DNA from: Lentisphaeria bacterium | Lineage (GTDB): Bacteria > Verrucomicrobiota > Lentisphaeria > Oligosphaerales > Oligosphaeraceae | Assembly (NCBI GenBank): GCA_016287975.1 | Contig: JAEEXV010000378.1 | Location: forward strand, 1-16,605 | Direction: 5' to 3' | Length of the DNA stretch: 16,605 nucleotides | In this document: positions 8,273 through 15,063 of the stretch, one piece after another | Numbering within the stretch: position 1 is the stretch's first letter | Layout: each line of letters starts with the position of its first letter | The notes under the pieces: generated by a model | The model's database searches: none | What the model was told of the DNA's origin: nothing | Seen by the model: the letters and a program-made list of their open reading frames with translations, nothing else | Position numbers and translations under genes: made by a program

Positions 8273-8301
8273 TTGAAACTGGCATTCGCGCTGGCTATAA
8301 T
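8273..8301 (+). promoter_or_regulatory. Near-consensus sigma70 promoter for the accessory cluster
   Basis: TTGAAA (8273-8278) is separated by exactly 17 bases from TATAAT (8296-8301), inside an AT-rich island between the divergent AraC gene and the DHDPS-family gene. Transcription would start near 8308. That gives a leader of about 330 nt before the ATG at 8638, which would contain the hairpin repeats. Confidence 0.6.
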
Positions 8302-8307
8302 AATCAA

Positions 8308-8322
8308 CGTGACGATTTCACG
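8308..8322. promoter_or_regulatory. Small inverted repeat at the predicted transcription start
   Basis: CGTGA (8308-8312) and TCACG (8318-8322) flank five bases exactly where the predicted transcript would begin. It could be an operator half-site pair for the adjacent AraC protein or a repressor. At five base pairs per arm, chance is also possible. Confidence 0.25.
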
Positions 8323-8363
8323 GGGGGATTGCCAAAAGAACGGGCGAGACAATAAATCGATTT

Positions 8364-8618
8364 TTGGCGGGCCGTTGTCGGCCCGCGGTCCCATCGTTCC
8401 GTGGCGGGCCGTTGTCGGCCCGCCGTCCCCCGCCGGACCGGCGGCACCGAACTGGCTACACATCCAGCCCCCATCGTTCCGTGGCGGGCCACGGACCGCC
8501 GGCTTCTCGCCGGCGGCACCGAACTGGCTACACATCCAGCCCCCCATCATTCCATGGCGGGCCGTTGTCGGCCAGCCGTCCCATCGTTCCGTGGCGGGCC
8601 GTTGTCGGCCCGCGGTCC
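8364..8618. repeat. Cluster of two interleaved hairpin repeat types in the leader of the DHDPS-family gene
   Basis: Type A is a stem GCGGGCCG - TTGT - CGGCCCGC, preceded by CCCATCGTTCCGTG. Full copies lie at 8367-8386, 8403-8424 and 8594-8613. A copy with one mismatch is at 8556-8577, and a left half only at about 8483-8490. Type B is a hairpin built on CCGCCGG/CCGGCGG followed by CACCGAACTGGCTACACATC. Its 35-base direct repeat lies at 8438-8472 and 8510-8544. The second B hairpin (8496-8516) has eight perfect pairs around TTCTC. The half copy of A interrupted by B at about 8490 suggests insertion of one element into another. Spacers are too short and regular for CRISPR. The element resembles REP-type palindromic repeats. 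Confidence 0.75.
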
Positions 8619-8637
8619 CATTCAATCAGCACTCCCC

Positions 8638-9552
8638 ATGGAAACCCTCCGCCAACAAGTCCGCGCGGCCCTGTCGGGCCCAGTCTGCTCCATTCCCACG
8701 CCGTTCCTCGCGAATGACGACATCGACTACGACACCGTCGCAAAGATGATCGATTTCCAGATCGAGCATGGCTTCGGCATGATCTTCCTGACTCCTGGCA
8801 ACAGCCAGTACAACGTCCTCACCGACGCCGAGATGCTCGCGCTGGGCAAGTTCTGCGTCGAGTACACGCGCAAGCGCGCTCTGGTGTGCGTGACCGAGTT
8901 CGGCCACACGACGCGCCGCATGAAGGAACTCGCGACGGCGTTGGCGGCGGCGGGGGCGGACTTGTTCCTGCCCTTCCCCGCCGCCTGGGCCGATTCCGTC
9001 CCGCCGGAGAACCTCGCCAACTACTACCTCGAATGCGCGAAGATCATCCCGCTCTTGCTGATCTATCCGGCGGCTGTCTCGCCTACCGCGGCCATCGGCG
9101 TGCTGGACAGCGTGCTCAAACAGACTGACCGCGTGATGGCGGTCAAGGATGACTGCTGCAACAACGTCTCGCGCCGCATGGCGATGCAGTTCGGCGAGCG
9201 CCTGGCCATCTTCGCGGGCGGCCAGAAGCAGAACTTCCTGAACATCCTGCCGTATGGGGCGACGGGCTACCTCTCCACCCTCGGCATGTTCCGACCCGAC
9301 ATCTCCCGCGCCTTCTACGACGCCTGCCGACGCCAGGACGCCCTGGAGGTCCGCCGCATCATCCGCGACTACGACATCCCCTACTTCGACCTGCTCGTCA
9401 AGCAGCCTGGCGGCTTCGACGCAGGCATCCACGCCACCATGGAGATCTTCGGCTTCGGCACCCGCTACCGCCGCGCCCCCTACGGCAACCTCACCGACGC
9501 CGACATGGAGGTCTTCCGCCAGGGCCTCCGCGACCTCAATCTGCTCAAGTAA
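8638..9552 (+). CDS. DHDPS/N-acetylneuraminate lyase family protein, atypical (paralogue 1)
   Basis: The product is 304 residues with a TIM-barrel class I aldolase/lyase fold that forms a Schiff base with a keto-acid substrate. The Schiff-base Lys is Lys170 in RVMAVKDDCCN, and the barrel Tyr is Tyr143 in LLLIYPAA. The usual GTTGE pyruvate-binding loop is replaced by FLTPGNSQY (51-59). The substrate carboxylate is therefore held differently, and the enzyme is unlikely to be DapA itself. Family members include dihydrodipicolinate synthase, N-acetylneuraminate lyase and keto-deoxy-sugar-acid dehydratases or aldolases. The ATG at 8638 is chosen because family homology begins about ten residues later. 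The longer frame upstream is only the repeat cluster lacking stops. The second paralogue follows after six bases, and the AraC gene is divergent. Location is cytoplasm. Confidence 0.85.
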   Translation: METLRQQVRAALSGPVCSIPTPFLANDDIDYDTVAKMIDFQIEHGFGMIFLTPGNSQYNVLTDAEMLALGKFCVEYTRKRALVCVTEFGHTTRRMKELATALAAAGADLFLPFPAAWADSVPPENLANYYLECAKIIPLLLIYPAAVSPTAAIGVLDSVLKQTDRVMAVKDDCCNNVSRRMAMQFGERLAIFAGGQKQNFLNILPYGATGYLSTLGMFRPDISRAFYDACRRQDALEVRRIIRDYDIPYFDLLVKQPGGFDAGIHATMEIFGFGTRYRRAPYGNLTDADMEVFRQGLRDLNLLK

Positions 9553-9558
9553 CCCGCC

Positions 9559-10485
9559 ATGTTCACCCCTGACCACATGAGCACCGTCTGGTCCGCCGCA
9601 CCGACGCCGCTGCTGGCGGACGGCACCCTCGACACCGACAGCATCCGCCGCCTCGCCGACCACCATGAGCGCCTCGGCGTCCGCGGCGTCTTCATCGGCG
9701 GCACCTGCGGCGAGGGCCCCTACCTCCCGCGCGCCATGCTATACGACCTCGCCCGCGAAACCGTCGCCGCCTCGCATGGGCGGCAGGCCGTCGCCCTGCA
9801 GATCACCGACAACTCGGCCGCCCGCATGATCGAGAACCTGCGCCGCTACGCCGACACGGGCATCGACCTGGCGGTCATCGCGCCGCCGTTCTGCTGCCTC
9901 CACGCCGACCAGGAGTATCTCTACGAGATGTACGCCGAGGTCATCGAGCGGAGCCCCGTCCCTGTCGGCCTCTACCACCAGGGCAGGAACGCCTCCGTCG
10001 CCGTCACTGGCGAGACCATCGCGCGCCTCGCGCGCCTGCCGAAGGTCGTCACCATCAAGAACAGCACCTCCAACCCCGACGACGCCAGGCAGATCCTCGC
10101 CGCCCGTGACGAACGCCGCCAGACCAGCCGTTTCTACGCCTACCATGGCAACGAGTTCGATTGCGTCGGCGCCGCCCTCGCGGGCTTCGACGGCATGATG
10201 ATCGGCGGAGCCTGCTTCAACGCCCGCCTCGCCGCCCGCGTCTTCCAGCTCGCCCGTGATGGCCAGGCCGACGAGGCCCGCGCCCTCCAGCAGCGCCTCA
10301 ACGCGCTCATGTACGACGTCTTCGGCGGCCGCGACATCCAATGCTGGCTCGCAGGCGAAAAGCAGTTGATGGTCGAACTTGGCGTCTTCACCACCAACCG
10401 CTGCATCATCAACTATCGCCTCACTCCCGAGTGCGCCGCCGCCCTGAAAAGCGCCCTCGACCGCGAGCGCGACTGGCTCCTCTGA
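9559..10485 (+). CDS. DHDPS/N-acetylneuraminate lyase family protein (paralogue 2)
   Basis: This 308-residue TIM-barrel protein belongs to the same superfamily as its upstream neighbour but is quite different in sequence. It keeps the canonical carboxylate loop, GGTCGEGPYLP (47-57). The Tyr is Tyr139 in VGLYHQG and the Schiff-base Lys is Lys167 in VVTIKNSTSN. The stretch IAPPFCCLHADQEYLYEMY (107-125) is also family-typical. It would split or dehydrate a 2-keto acid, probably a sugar acid, giving pyruvate or a related product. The substrate is unknown. The start at 9559 is supported by the short gap from the preceding stop; Met7 at 9577 is a possible alternative. It lacks a Shine-Dalgarno. Having two divergent paralogues side by side suggests either two steps of one pathway or a heteromer. 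Confidence 0.88.
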   Translation: MFTPDHMSTVWSAAPTPLLADGTLDTDSIRRLADHHERLGVRGVFIGGTCGEGPYLPRAMLYDLARETVAASHGRQAVALQITDNSAARMIENLRRYADTGIDLAVIAPPFCCLHADQEYLYEMYAEVIERSPVPVGLYHQGRNASVAVTGETIARLARLPKVVTIKNSTSNPDDARQILAARDERRQTSRFYAYHGNEFDCVGAALAGFDGMMIGGACFNARLAARVFQLARDGQADEARALQQRLNALMYDVFGGRDIQCWLAGEKQLMVELGVFTTNRCIINYRLTPECAAALKSALDRERDWLL

Positions 10486-10499
10486 CCCCACGCCCCGCC

Positions 10500-10897
10500 A
10501 AAGTCCAAAGTCCAAAGTCCCATCCCCCAAGTCCCAAAGTCCCAACGTCCAGCGTCCCGTCCAAAGTCCCATCACCCCAAGTCCCCAAGTCCCAACGTCC
10601 AGCGTCCCGTCCAAAGTCCAGCGTCCAAAGTCCAAAGTCCCATCACCCCAAGTCCCCAAGTCCCAAAGTCCAGCGTCCCGTCCAGAGTCCAGAGTCCAAA
10701 GTCCAAAGTCCCATCACCCCAAGTCCCCAAAGTCCCAAAGTCCAGCGTCCCGTCCAAAGTCCAGCGTCCAAAGTCCAAAGTCCCATCACCCCAAGTCCCA
10801 AAGTCCCAACGTCCAGCGTCCCGTCCAGAGTCCAGCGTCCAAAGTCCAAAGTCCCATCACCCCAAGTCCCCAAGTCCCAACGTCCAGCGTCCCGTCC
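10500..10897. repeat. Tandem array of about 71 bp units made from degenerate GTCC-containing heptamers
   Basis: Six units run head to tail: 10500-10562, 10563-10612, 10613-10683, 10684-10755, 10756-10826 and 10827-10897. The last four are 71 or 72 bases long. Each contains CCCATC(A)CCCCAAGTCC and ends with CAGCGTCCCGTCC. Within a unit the sequence is a chain of near-heptamers such as AAAGTCC, AGCGTCC, AACGTCC and AGAGTCC. Units differ by whole heptamers and single base changes, as expected for slippage or unequal exchange. TA dinucleotides are absent, so several frames stay open without implying a protein. It fills most of the gap between the second DHDPS-family gene and the propeller gene. 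Confidence 0.9.
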
Positions 10898-11021
10898 AAA
10901 ACCCAAATCGTCCCAGCCTCTCCAATTGTCCAGGCGGCAAAAAAACGCCCATCCCTTTCATGGCGATGGCGGCCAGCCAATATATTACCCAAGGGGCCGT
11001 CCTTCCATCACCCGAACCGCC
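10898..11021. other. Non-coding leader of the beta-propeller gene
   Basis: This unique sequence of 124 bases separates the tandem array from the propeller ATG. It includes a run of seven A residues (10939-10945) and an AT-rich patch at 10979-10988. No gene is seen. A separate promoter for the downstream genes would most likely be here. Confidence 0.5.
10957..10986 (+). promoter_or_regulatory. Weak candidate promoter for the propeller and ceramidase-like genes
   Basis: TATATT (10981-10986) is a reasonable -10 box in an otherwise GC-rich stretch. The best -35 partner is TTCATG (10957-10962) at 18 bases, which is poor. The position would leave a leader of about 30 nt before the ATG at 11022. 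The downstream genes could instead be read from the promoter at 8273. Confidence 0.28.
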
Positions 11022-13811
11022 ATGCCACGCGCCACCTTCCTGCTTGCCATGTTTCTTTCCGCCGTACTGAACGCGCTTTCGCCGCTGGGGCCGCTGCGGC
11101 TGGGCGCCGGGCACGCGACCGCCGAGGGCGAGGCCTACGCCGAAGGCAAAAAGGCCTCCGACGGCGTCATTTCCGCGCGCTGCGAGACCAGCTGGAACGG
11201 CTATGGCTATCTCACCGCCAACATCCGTGTCCTCAAGCCCTTCTCCCTCGCTGGGCGCGCGCTGAAAGTCACCGTCCAGACTGGGGCCTTCCGCGCCGAG
11301 GATTCCTTCTATGTCAAGGCATTCGACGCCCGCGGCCGCGTCGTCGCCGCCTTCTACACCCACAAGCGCCTTGACCGCCAGCCCGCGACGGTGATCCTGA
11401 CGCCTGGCTACAACGCCGACCACGGCTTCACCTACTTCGCGGACAACGTGACGGCCCCGGGGAACACCACGGTGGCGCGGCTCGCCTTCTTTTTCGGGCG
11501 GCGCGGCACCCCCGACAATCCCCCGCCCGACTGCGAGTTCCGCGTCTGGGGCGTCGAGCTTGTAGAGCGCCCCGAACTGCCCACGCGCGAAGGCTTCCGC
11601 GACCTGGGCGTCGGCATCGACGACGCCGAATTGCGCAATGCCATCGCCGTCATCGACCGCAGAGGGCACCACCTCGTCGTCGCCGCGCCATTAGACCAGG
11701 GGCCGAACTACCTGCTGGTCACCGACCTCGACACTGGCGCCACCACGCAGCATTCCCTGCCCGCCCCCAACACGGGCGCCATCTTCGGCGCCGCCCTCAC
11801 CGACGACGGCAGATTCATCTATGCGCTGGGCACTGGCCCCACCGCCACCTTCGACATCCACACCCGCCGCTTCATCCGAGGCACTGGCAAGGTCGGCGCC
11901 GCCCTCACGACCACCATCGCGCCCGACGGCACCGTCTACCTGGGCTGCTATCCCAACACCACCCTCGTCGCCGTCAACCCAAGGACAGGCGCCTCCCGCG
12001 ACTACGGGCGCATGGATCCCCAGGAGCACTACATCAACTCGATGGCCGTCGACGACGAGGGATGGATCTACAGCGGCATCGGAACCGCCCGCGCCAACAT
12101 CATCGCCTTCCACCCGAAGACTGGGCGGCGCGTGCAACTGCTCCCTGAAAAACTGCGCGCCCTCGGCTCCGCCTCCGTCCTCCCTGGCACCGACGGCTGC
12201 GCCTACGTCTCCTTCGGCGACTTCCAGGCCCGATGCCGCGGCGGCAAAATCCTCGCCCGCAACCAGAAATCCCCTGGCACCCGCCGTTTGAACACCCTCA
12301 AATACGGCACCCTCCTGCTCAATTTCCCGGATGGCTGGAAAGTCGACCGCTACGACCTGCTCCACCGTCGCGTCTCCTTCACCCGCGCCGACAAGAGCAC
12401 CGGCGCCTATCCCATCGAATACCACGGCGGCGGCCTCGACCTCACCTCGCTCGCCAACGGCCCCGACGGCAAGGTCTACTACAGCAGTTCCCATCCCCAC
12501 CACCTCGGCTGCGCCGACCCCGCCACTGGCGCGCTCGCCGACCTGGGGCACAGCCCCGCCATCGGCGGCGGCAACTTCTGCAACATGGTCGCCGCCCACG
12601 GAAAACTCTACGCCTGCGAATACTCGGGCGGCCGCCTCTGGGAGTTCGACCCTGCGAAACCCGCGTTGTTCGGCAACGCCACCCCAGGCCACTTCGGCTT
12701 CCCCTTCAACGAAATCATCCGCCGCTCCACCGTCGCCAACGCCCACTGGACCGACCTCTCTGGACGCGGGCTCCTCCTCGGCTTCGGCGAAACCGCCGAA
12801 AACCGCTTCGAAGTCGCCCTCCCCGCCCGCGCCGACGGCGCCTGGCACCTCAACCTCCAGTTCTACCACTACGACGCCTACGGCACCGTCACCGTCGAGG
12901 CCGGCCAGGAAAAGCGCACCGTCGATCTGCAGCGCGCCCAGGAGGGACCTGGCGACTTCCTCTCCCTCGGGCCATTTCAGCTCAAGAAGGGCCAGACGCT
13001 CCCCGTCGTCTTCCACGTCGACGCCAACGCCAACGGCAGTTCCCGCACCATGTTCTCGCTCCGCGGCCTGGGACTCGCGCGCCGCCCCCGCACCGCGCCG
13101 CCGCGCGCCGAAGACGCGCCGCCCGAGAACCCCGCACTCCGCGGGAGCTGGGCGGGCCTCGTCACCCGCCCGCGCGCCATCGCCGTCAGTCCCGTCACGG
13201 GCGAAGTCGTCTTCGCGGGCTTCCCTGGCTATGGACGCACGGGCGGCGGCTTCGGCATCTTCCACCCCGACACAGGCGAAAAGCGCGAGCTCAAGGACTG
13301 GCTCCCAGGCGAAAGCTGCATCGCCATGACCTTCCAGCCCGACGGCGCGCTCGTCGGCGGCACCTCCATCGGCGCGCCTGGCGGCGGCCACCAGACCGCC
13401 ACCCAGGCCTCCGTCTTCCGCCTCGACTGGCCGACCCTGAAGGTCGTCAACCGCCTCCAGCTCCCTGGCGTCTCCTCCGTGCTCGCCGTCGCCCTCTGGC
13501 AGGGGAAGGTCTACGCCGCCACCGACAACGGGCACCTCCTCCGAATCGCCGCCGACACCTGGGCCGTCGAAGACGACGCCGACCTCTCCGCCTCGGGCCT
13601 CCCCGTCCGCAACGCCTTCGTCCACACTCCTGAAGGACGTCTCTTCCTCATCCAGTCCAAGGGAATCTCCGAAATCCTCCCCGACCACGCAGTCAAGCCC
13701 CGCGCCATCCCCCCGTGGACCATCTGCGCTGGCGCTGGATGCCAGAACGGACAGCTCTTCTTCGCCTGCCAGAACGGCAACCACATCGGCACCTGGACCT
13801 ACCAGCAATAG
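11022..13811 (+). CDS. Large secreted beta-propeller protein with an inserted beta-sandwich
   Basis: The product is 929 residues. Residues 1 to about 34 form a signal peptide (Met-Pro-Arg-Ala-Thr-Phe, then a hydrophobic core). Residues about 36-180 look like a beta-sandwich of carbohydrate-binding-module type, with alternating strands and NGYGYLTANI at 59-68. Residues about 195-570 and 705-925 contain repeated blades with strand-turn patterns such as PDGTVYLG (301-308), DDEGWIYSG (344-352), PDGKVYYSS (481-489) and PEGRLFLIQ (870-878). These are typical of NHL, SMP-30 or PQQ-like propellers. Between them, residues about 578-690 form a second beta-sandwich (FEVALPARADGAWHLNLQFY, 596-615). No catalytic residues could be assigned. 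The start at 11022 gives the signal peptide; the long upstream open frame crosses the repeat array and is not credible. It likely binds or processes a glycan outside the cytoplasmic membrane. The next gene begins after seven bases. Confidence 0.82.
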   Translation: MPRATFLLAMFLSAVLNALSPLGPLRLGAGHATAEGEAYAEGKKASDGVISARCETSWNGYGYLTANIRVLKPFSLAGRALKVTVQTGAFRAEDSFYVKAFDARGRVVAAFYTHKRLDRQPATVILTPGYNADHGFTYFADNVTAPGNTTVARLAFFFGRRGTPDNPPPDCEFRVWGVELVERPELPTREGFRDLGVGIDDAELRNAIAVIDRRGHHLVVAAPLDQGPNYLLVTDLDTGATTQHSLPAPNTGAIFGAALTDDGRFIYALGTGPTATFDIHTRRFIRGTGKVGAALTTTIAPDGTVYLGCYPNTTLVAVNPRTGASRDYGRMDPQEHYINSMAVDDEGWIYSGIGTARANIIAFHPKTGRRVQLLPEKLRALGSASVLPGTDGCAYVSFGDFQARCRGGKILARNQKSPGTRRLNTLKYGTLLLNFPDGWKVDRYDLLHRRVSFTRADKSTGAYPIEYHGGGLDLTSLANGPDGKVYYSSSHPHHLGCADPATGALADLGHSPAIGGGNFCNMVAAHGKLYACEYSGGRLWEFDPAKPALFGNATPGHFGFPFNEIIRRSTVANAHWTDLSGRGLLLGFGETAENRFEVALPARADGAWHLNLQFYHYDAYGTVTVEAGQEKRTVDLQRAQEGPGDFLSLGPFQLKKGQTLPVVFHVDANANGSSRTMFSLRGLGLARRPRTAPPRAEDAPPENPALRGSWAGLVTRPRAIAVSPVTGEVVFAGFPGYGRTGGGFGIFHPDTGEKRELKDWLPGESCIAMTFQPDGALVGGTSIGAPGGGHQTATQASVFRLDWPTLKVVNRLQLPGVSSVLAVALWQGKVYAATDNGHLLRIAADTWAVEDDADLSASGLPVRNAFVHTPEGRLFLIQSKGISEILPDHAVKPRAIPPWTICAGAGCQNGQLFFACQNGNHIGTWTYQQ

Positions 13812-13818
13812 CACTCCC

Positions 13819-15045
13819 ATGAAACTCGCGCATTTCCAAGCCGTCATCTCCCCCGAGGTCGGCACCCTCGTCGCAGGCTACGGCCCCCACGACGTCTCCG
13901 TCATGAAATACGACGACCTGACTCTGCAGGGCGTCTGCATCGACGACGGCGTGAAGAAGGCCCTGCTCATCAGCTACGACCTCCTCGGCCTCGACCACTG
14001 CGTCGTCACCGAGATCCGCCAGAAGTGCGCCCCGCTCATCGGCGGCGCCGAGGCCGACGTCCTCCTCACCTGCACCCACACCCACGGGGGGCCGCACACC
14101 CGCTCCCTCAACCGCTCGCCGCTCGACGAGGCCTCCTGCCGCCTCGTCGTCCAACGCACCGTCGAGGCGGTCGCCGCCCTCCGCCCCGAGGACTTCATCG
14201 AGGGCGACTTCTACTTCTACTCCGCGCAAGCCGACGCCAACCTCAACCGCCGCTACACCAGCCCCGACAACGTCTGCCGCATGCTCTTCGACAACCGCGA
14301 ACTCGACGGCCTCGCCGCCCGCGGCTTCAGGGACACCGAGGTCGGCCTCCTCGCCTTCCTCGACAAAGGCGCCATCCCGCGCGAACTCATCGTCAACTTC
14401 GCCGCGCACCCGCTCGCCTCCCACACCCCAGGCGACAGCGGACACGCCATCACCGCCGACTACCCGGGCCTCATTCGACGCAACCTCGCCGAGACCACTG
14501 GCGCCCACGTCACCTTCGTCTCGGGCGCCGCAGGCGACATGTTCCCCATCGACTATGAAATCGGCTTCTACGCGATGGACACCATCGCCACCCCCGTCTG
14601 CCGCGAGGCCGTCCGCGGACTCGTCGACGCACGCTGCAACCCCGCCAGATTCAAGATGGCGGGCGCGCGCCTCCAGACCCGCATCGTCCCCGTCGAGGTC
14701 GAGGTCCGCAACCGCCCCGAACACCCCCGCCAGCGCTTCCATCTGCGCGACGCCAAGACCGACACCCTCGAACTCCAGCTGCTCGCCATCGGCGACATCT
14801 GCCTCGTCGGAGTCCCTGGCGAACTCCTCGCGGAGGTCGGCCAGGAAATCAAGTGGCACACCCCCTTCCGCAAGGCCTTCATCTGCTACAACTCCACTGG
14901 CTACGCCTCCTACATCGGACACGGAAACATCCTCGTCTCAGGCGGCTACGAGGCCGAATGCCAGCAATACGCAGGCCGCACGGGCCTCCGCCTCGTCCAC
15001 GCCGCCGTCGACGCCATGTACGAGATGAAACCCGACGCCGAATAA
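13819..15045 (+). CDS. Neutral/alkaline ceramidase-fold hydrolase, copy 1
   Basis: The product is 408 residues and related to the catalytic domain of neutral/alkaline non-lysosomal ceramidase, a zinc-dependent amidase. The metal motif CTHTHGGPHT (85-94) corresponds to THTHSGPGG of characterised ceramidases. The downstream His block NFAAHPLA (192-199) and SGAAGDMFP (235-243) are also family hallmarks. Unlike true ceramidases it has no signal peptide and no C-terminal Ig-like domain, so it should be cytosolic and act on a small amide or ester. The start at 13819 is seven bases after the propeller stop, and there is no Shine-Dalgarno. It is followed by a paralogue of identical length after 18 bases. 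The fold assignment is firm; the substrate is unknown, and calling it a ceramidase would overstate the evidence. Confidence 0.85.
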   Translation: MKLAHFQAVISPEVGTLVAGYGPHDVSVMKYDDLTLQGVCIDDGVKKALLISYDLLGLDHCVVTEIRQKCAPLIGGAEADVLLTCTHTHGGPHTRSLNRSPLDEASCRLVVQRTVEAVAALRPEDFIEGDFYFYSAQADANLNRRYTSPDNVCRMLFDNRELDGLAARGFRDTEVGLLAFLDKGAIPRELIVNFAAHPLASHTPGDSGHAITADYPGLIRRNLAETTGAHVTFVSGAAGDMFPIDYEIGFYAMDTIATPVCREAVRGLVDARCNPARFKMAGARLQTRIVPVEVEVRNRPEHPRQRFHLRDAKTDTLELQLLAIGDICLVGVPGELLAEVGQEIKWHTPFRKAFICYNSTGYASYIGHGNILVSGGYEAECQQYAGRTGLRLVHAAVDAMYEMKPDAE

Positions 15046-15063
15046 CCACCACGCCTTTTTCCC

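Noticed and set aside
8364..8618. CRISPR array
   Set aside because: The repeated units are themselves hairpins, differ in type, and lack unique spacers of constant length. No cas gene is nearby.
10500..10897. CRISPR array or coding repeat protein
   Set aside because: Units are contiguous with no unique spacers, and the repeat is made of degenerate heptamers. No start context or stable protein composition.
10341..11021. Open frame running from the second DHDPS-family gene through the tandem array into the propeller protein
   Set aside because: It overlaps a well-supported gene in another frame and reads as a low-complexity Ser/Pro/Lys repeat. The array simply lacks stop codons. A signal peptide begins at the ATG at 11022.
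11691..13865. Long antisense open frames, here and at 577-2172, 2637-4415, 4536-6266 and 14938-16350
   Set aside because: They are by-products of C-ending codons on the + strand. Their translations are Gly/Ala/Val/Asp/Glu-rich without domains, while the + strand genes carry clear motifs.
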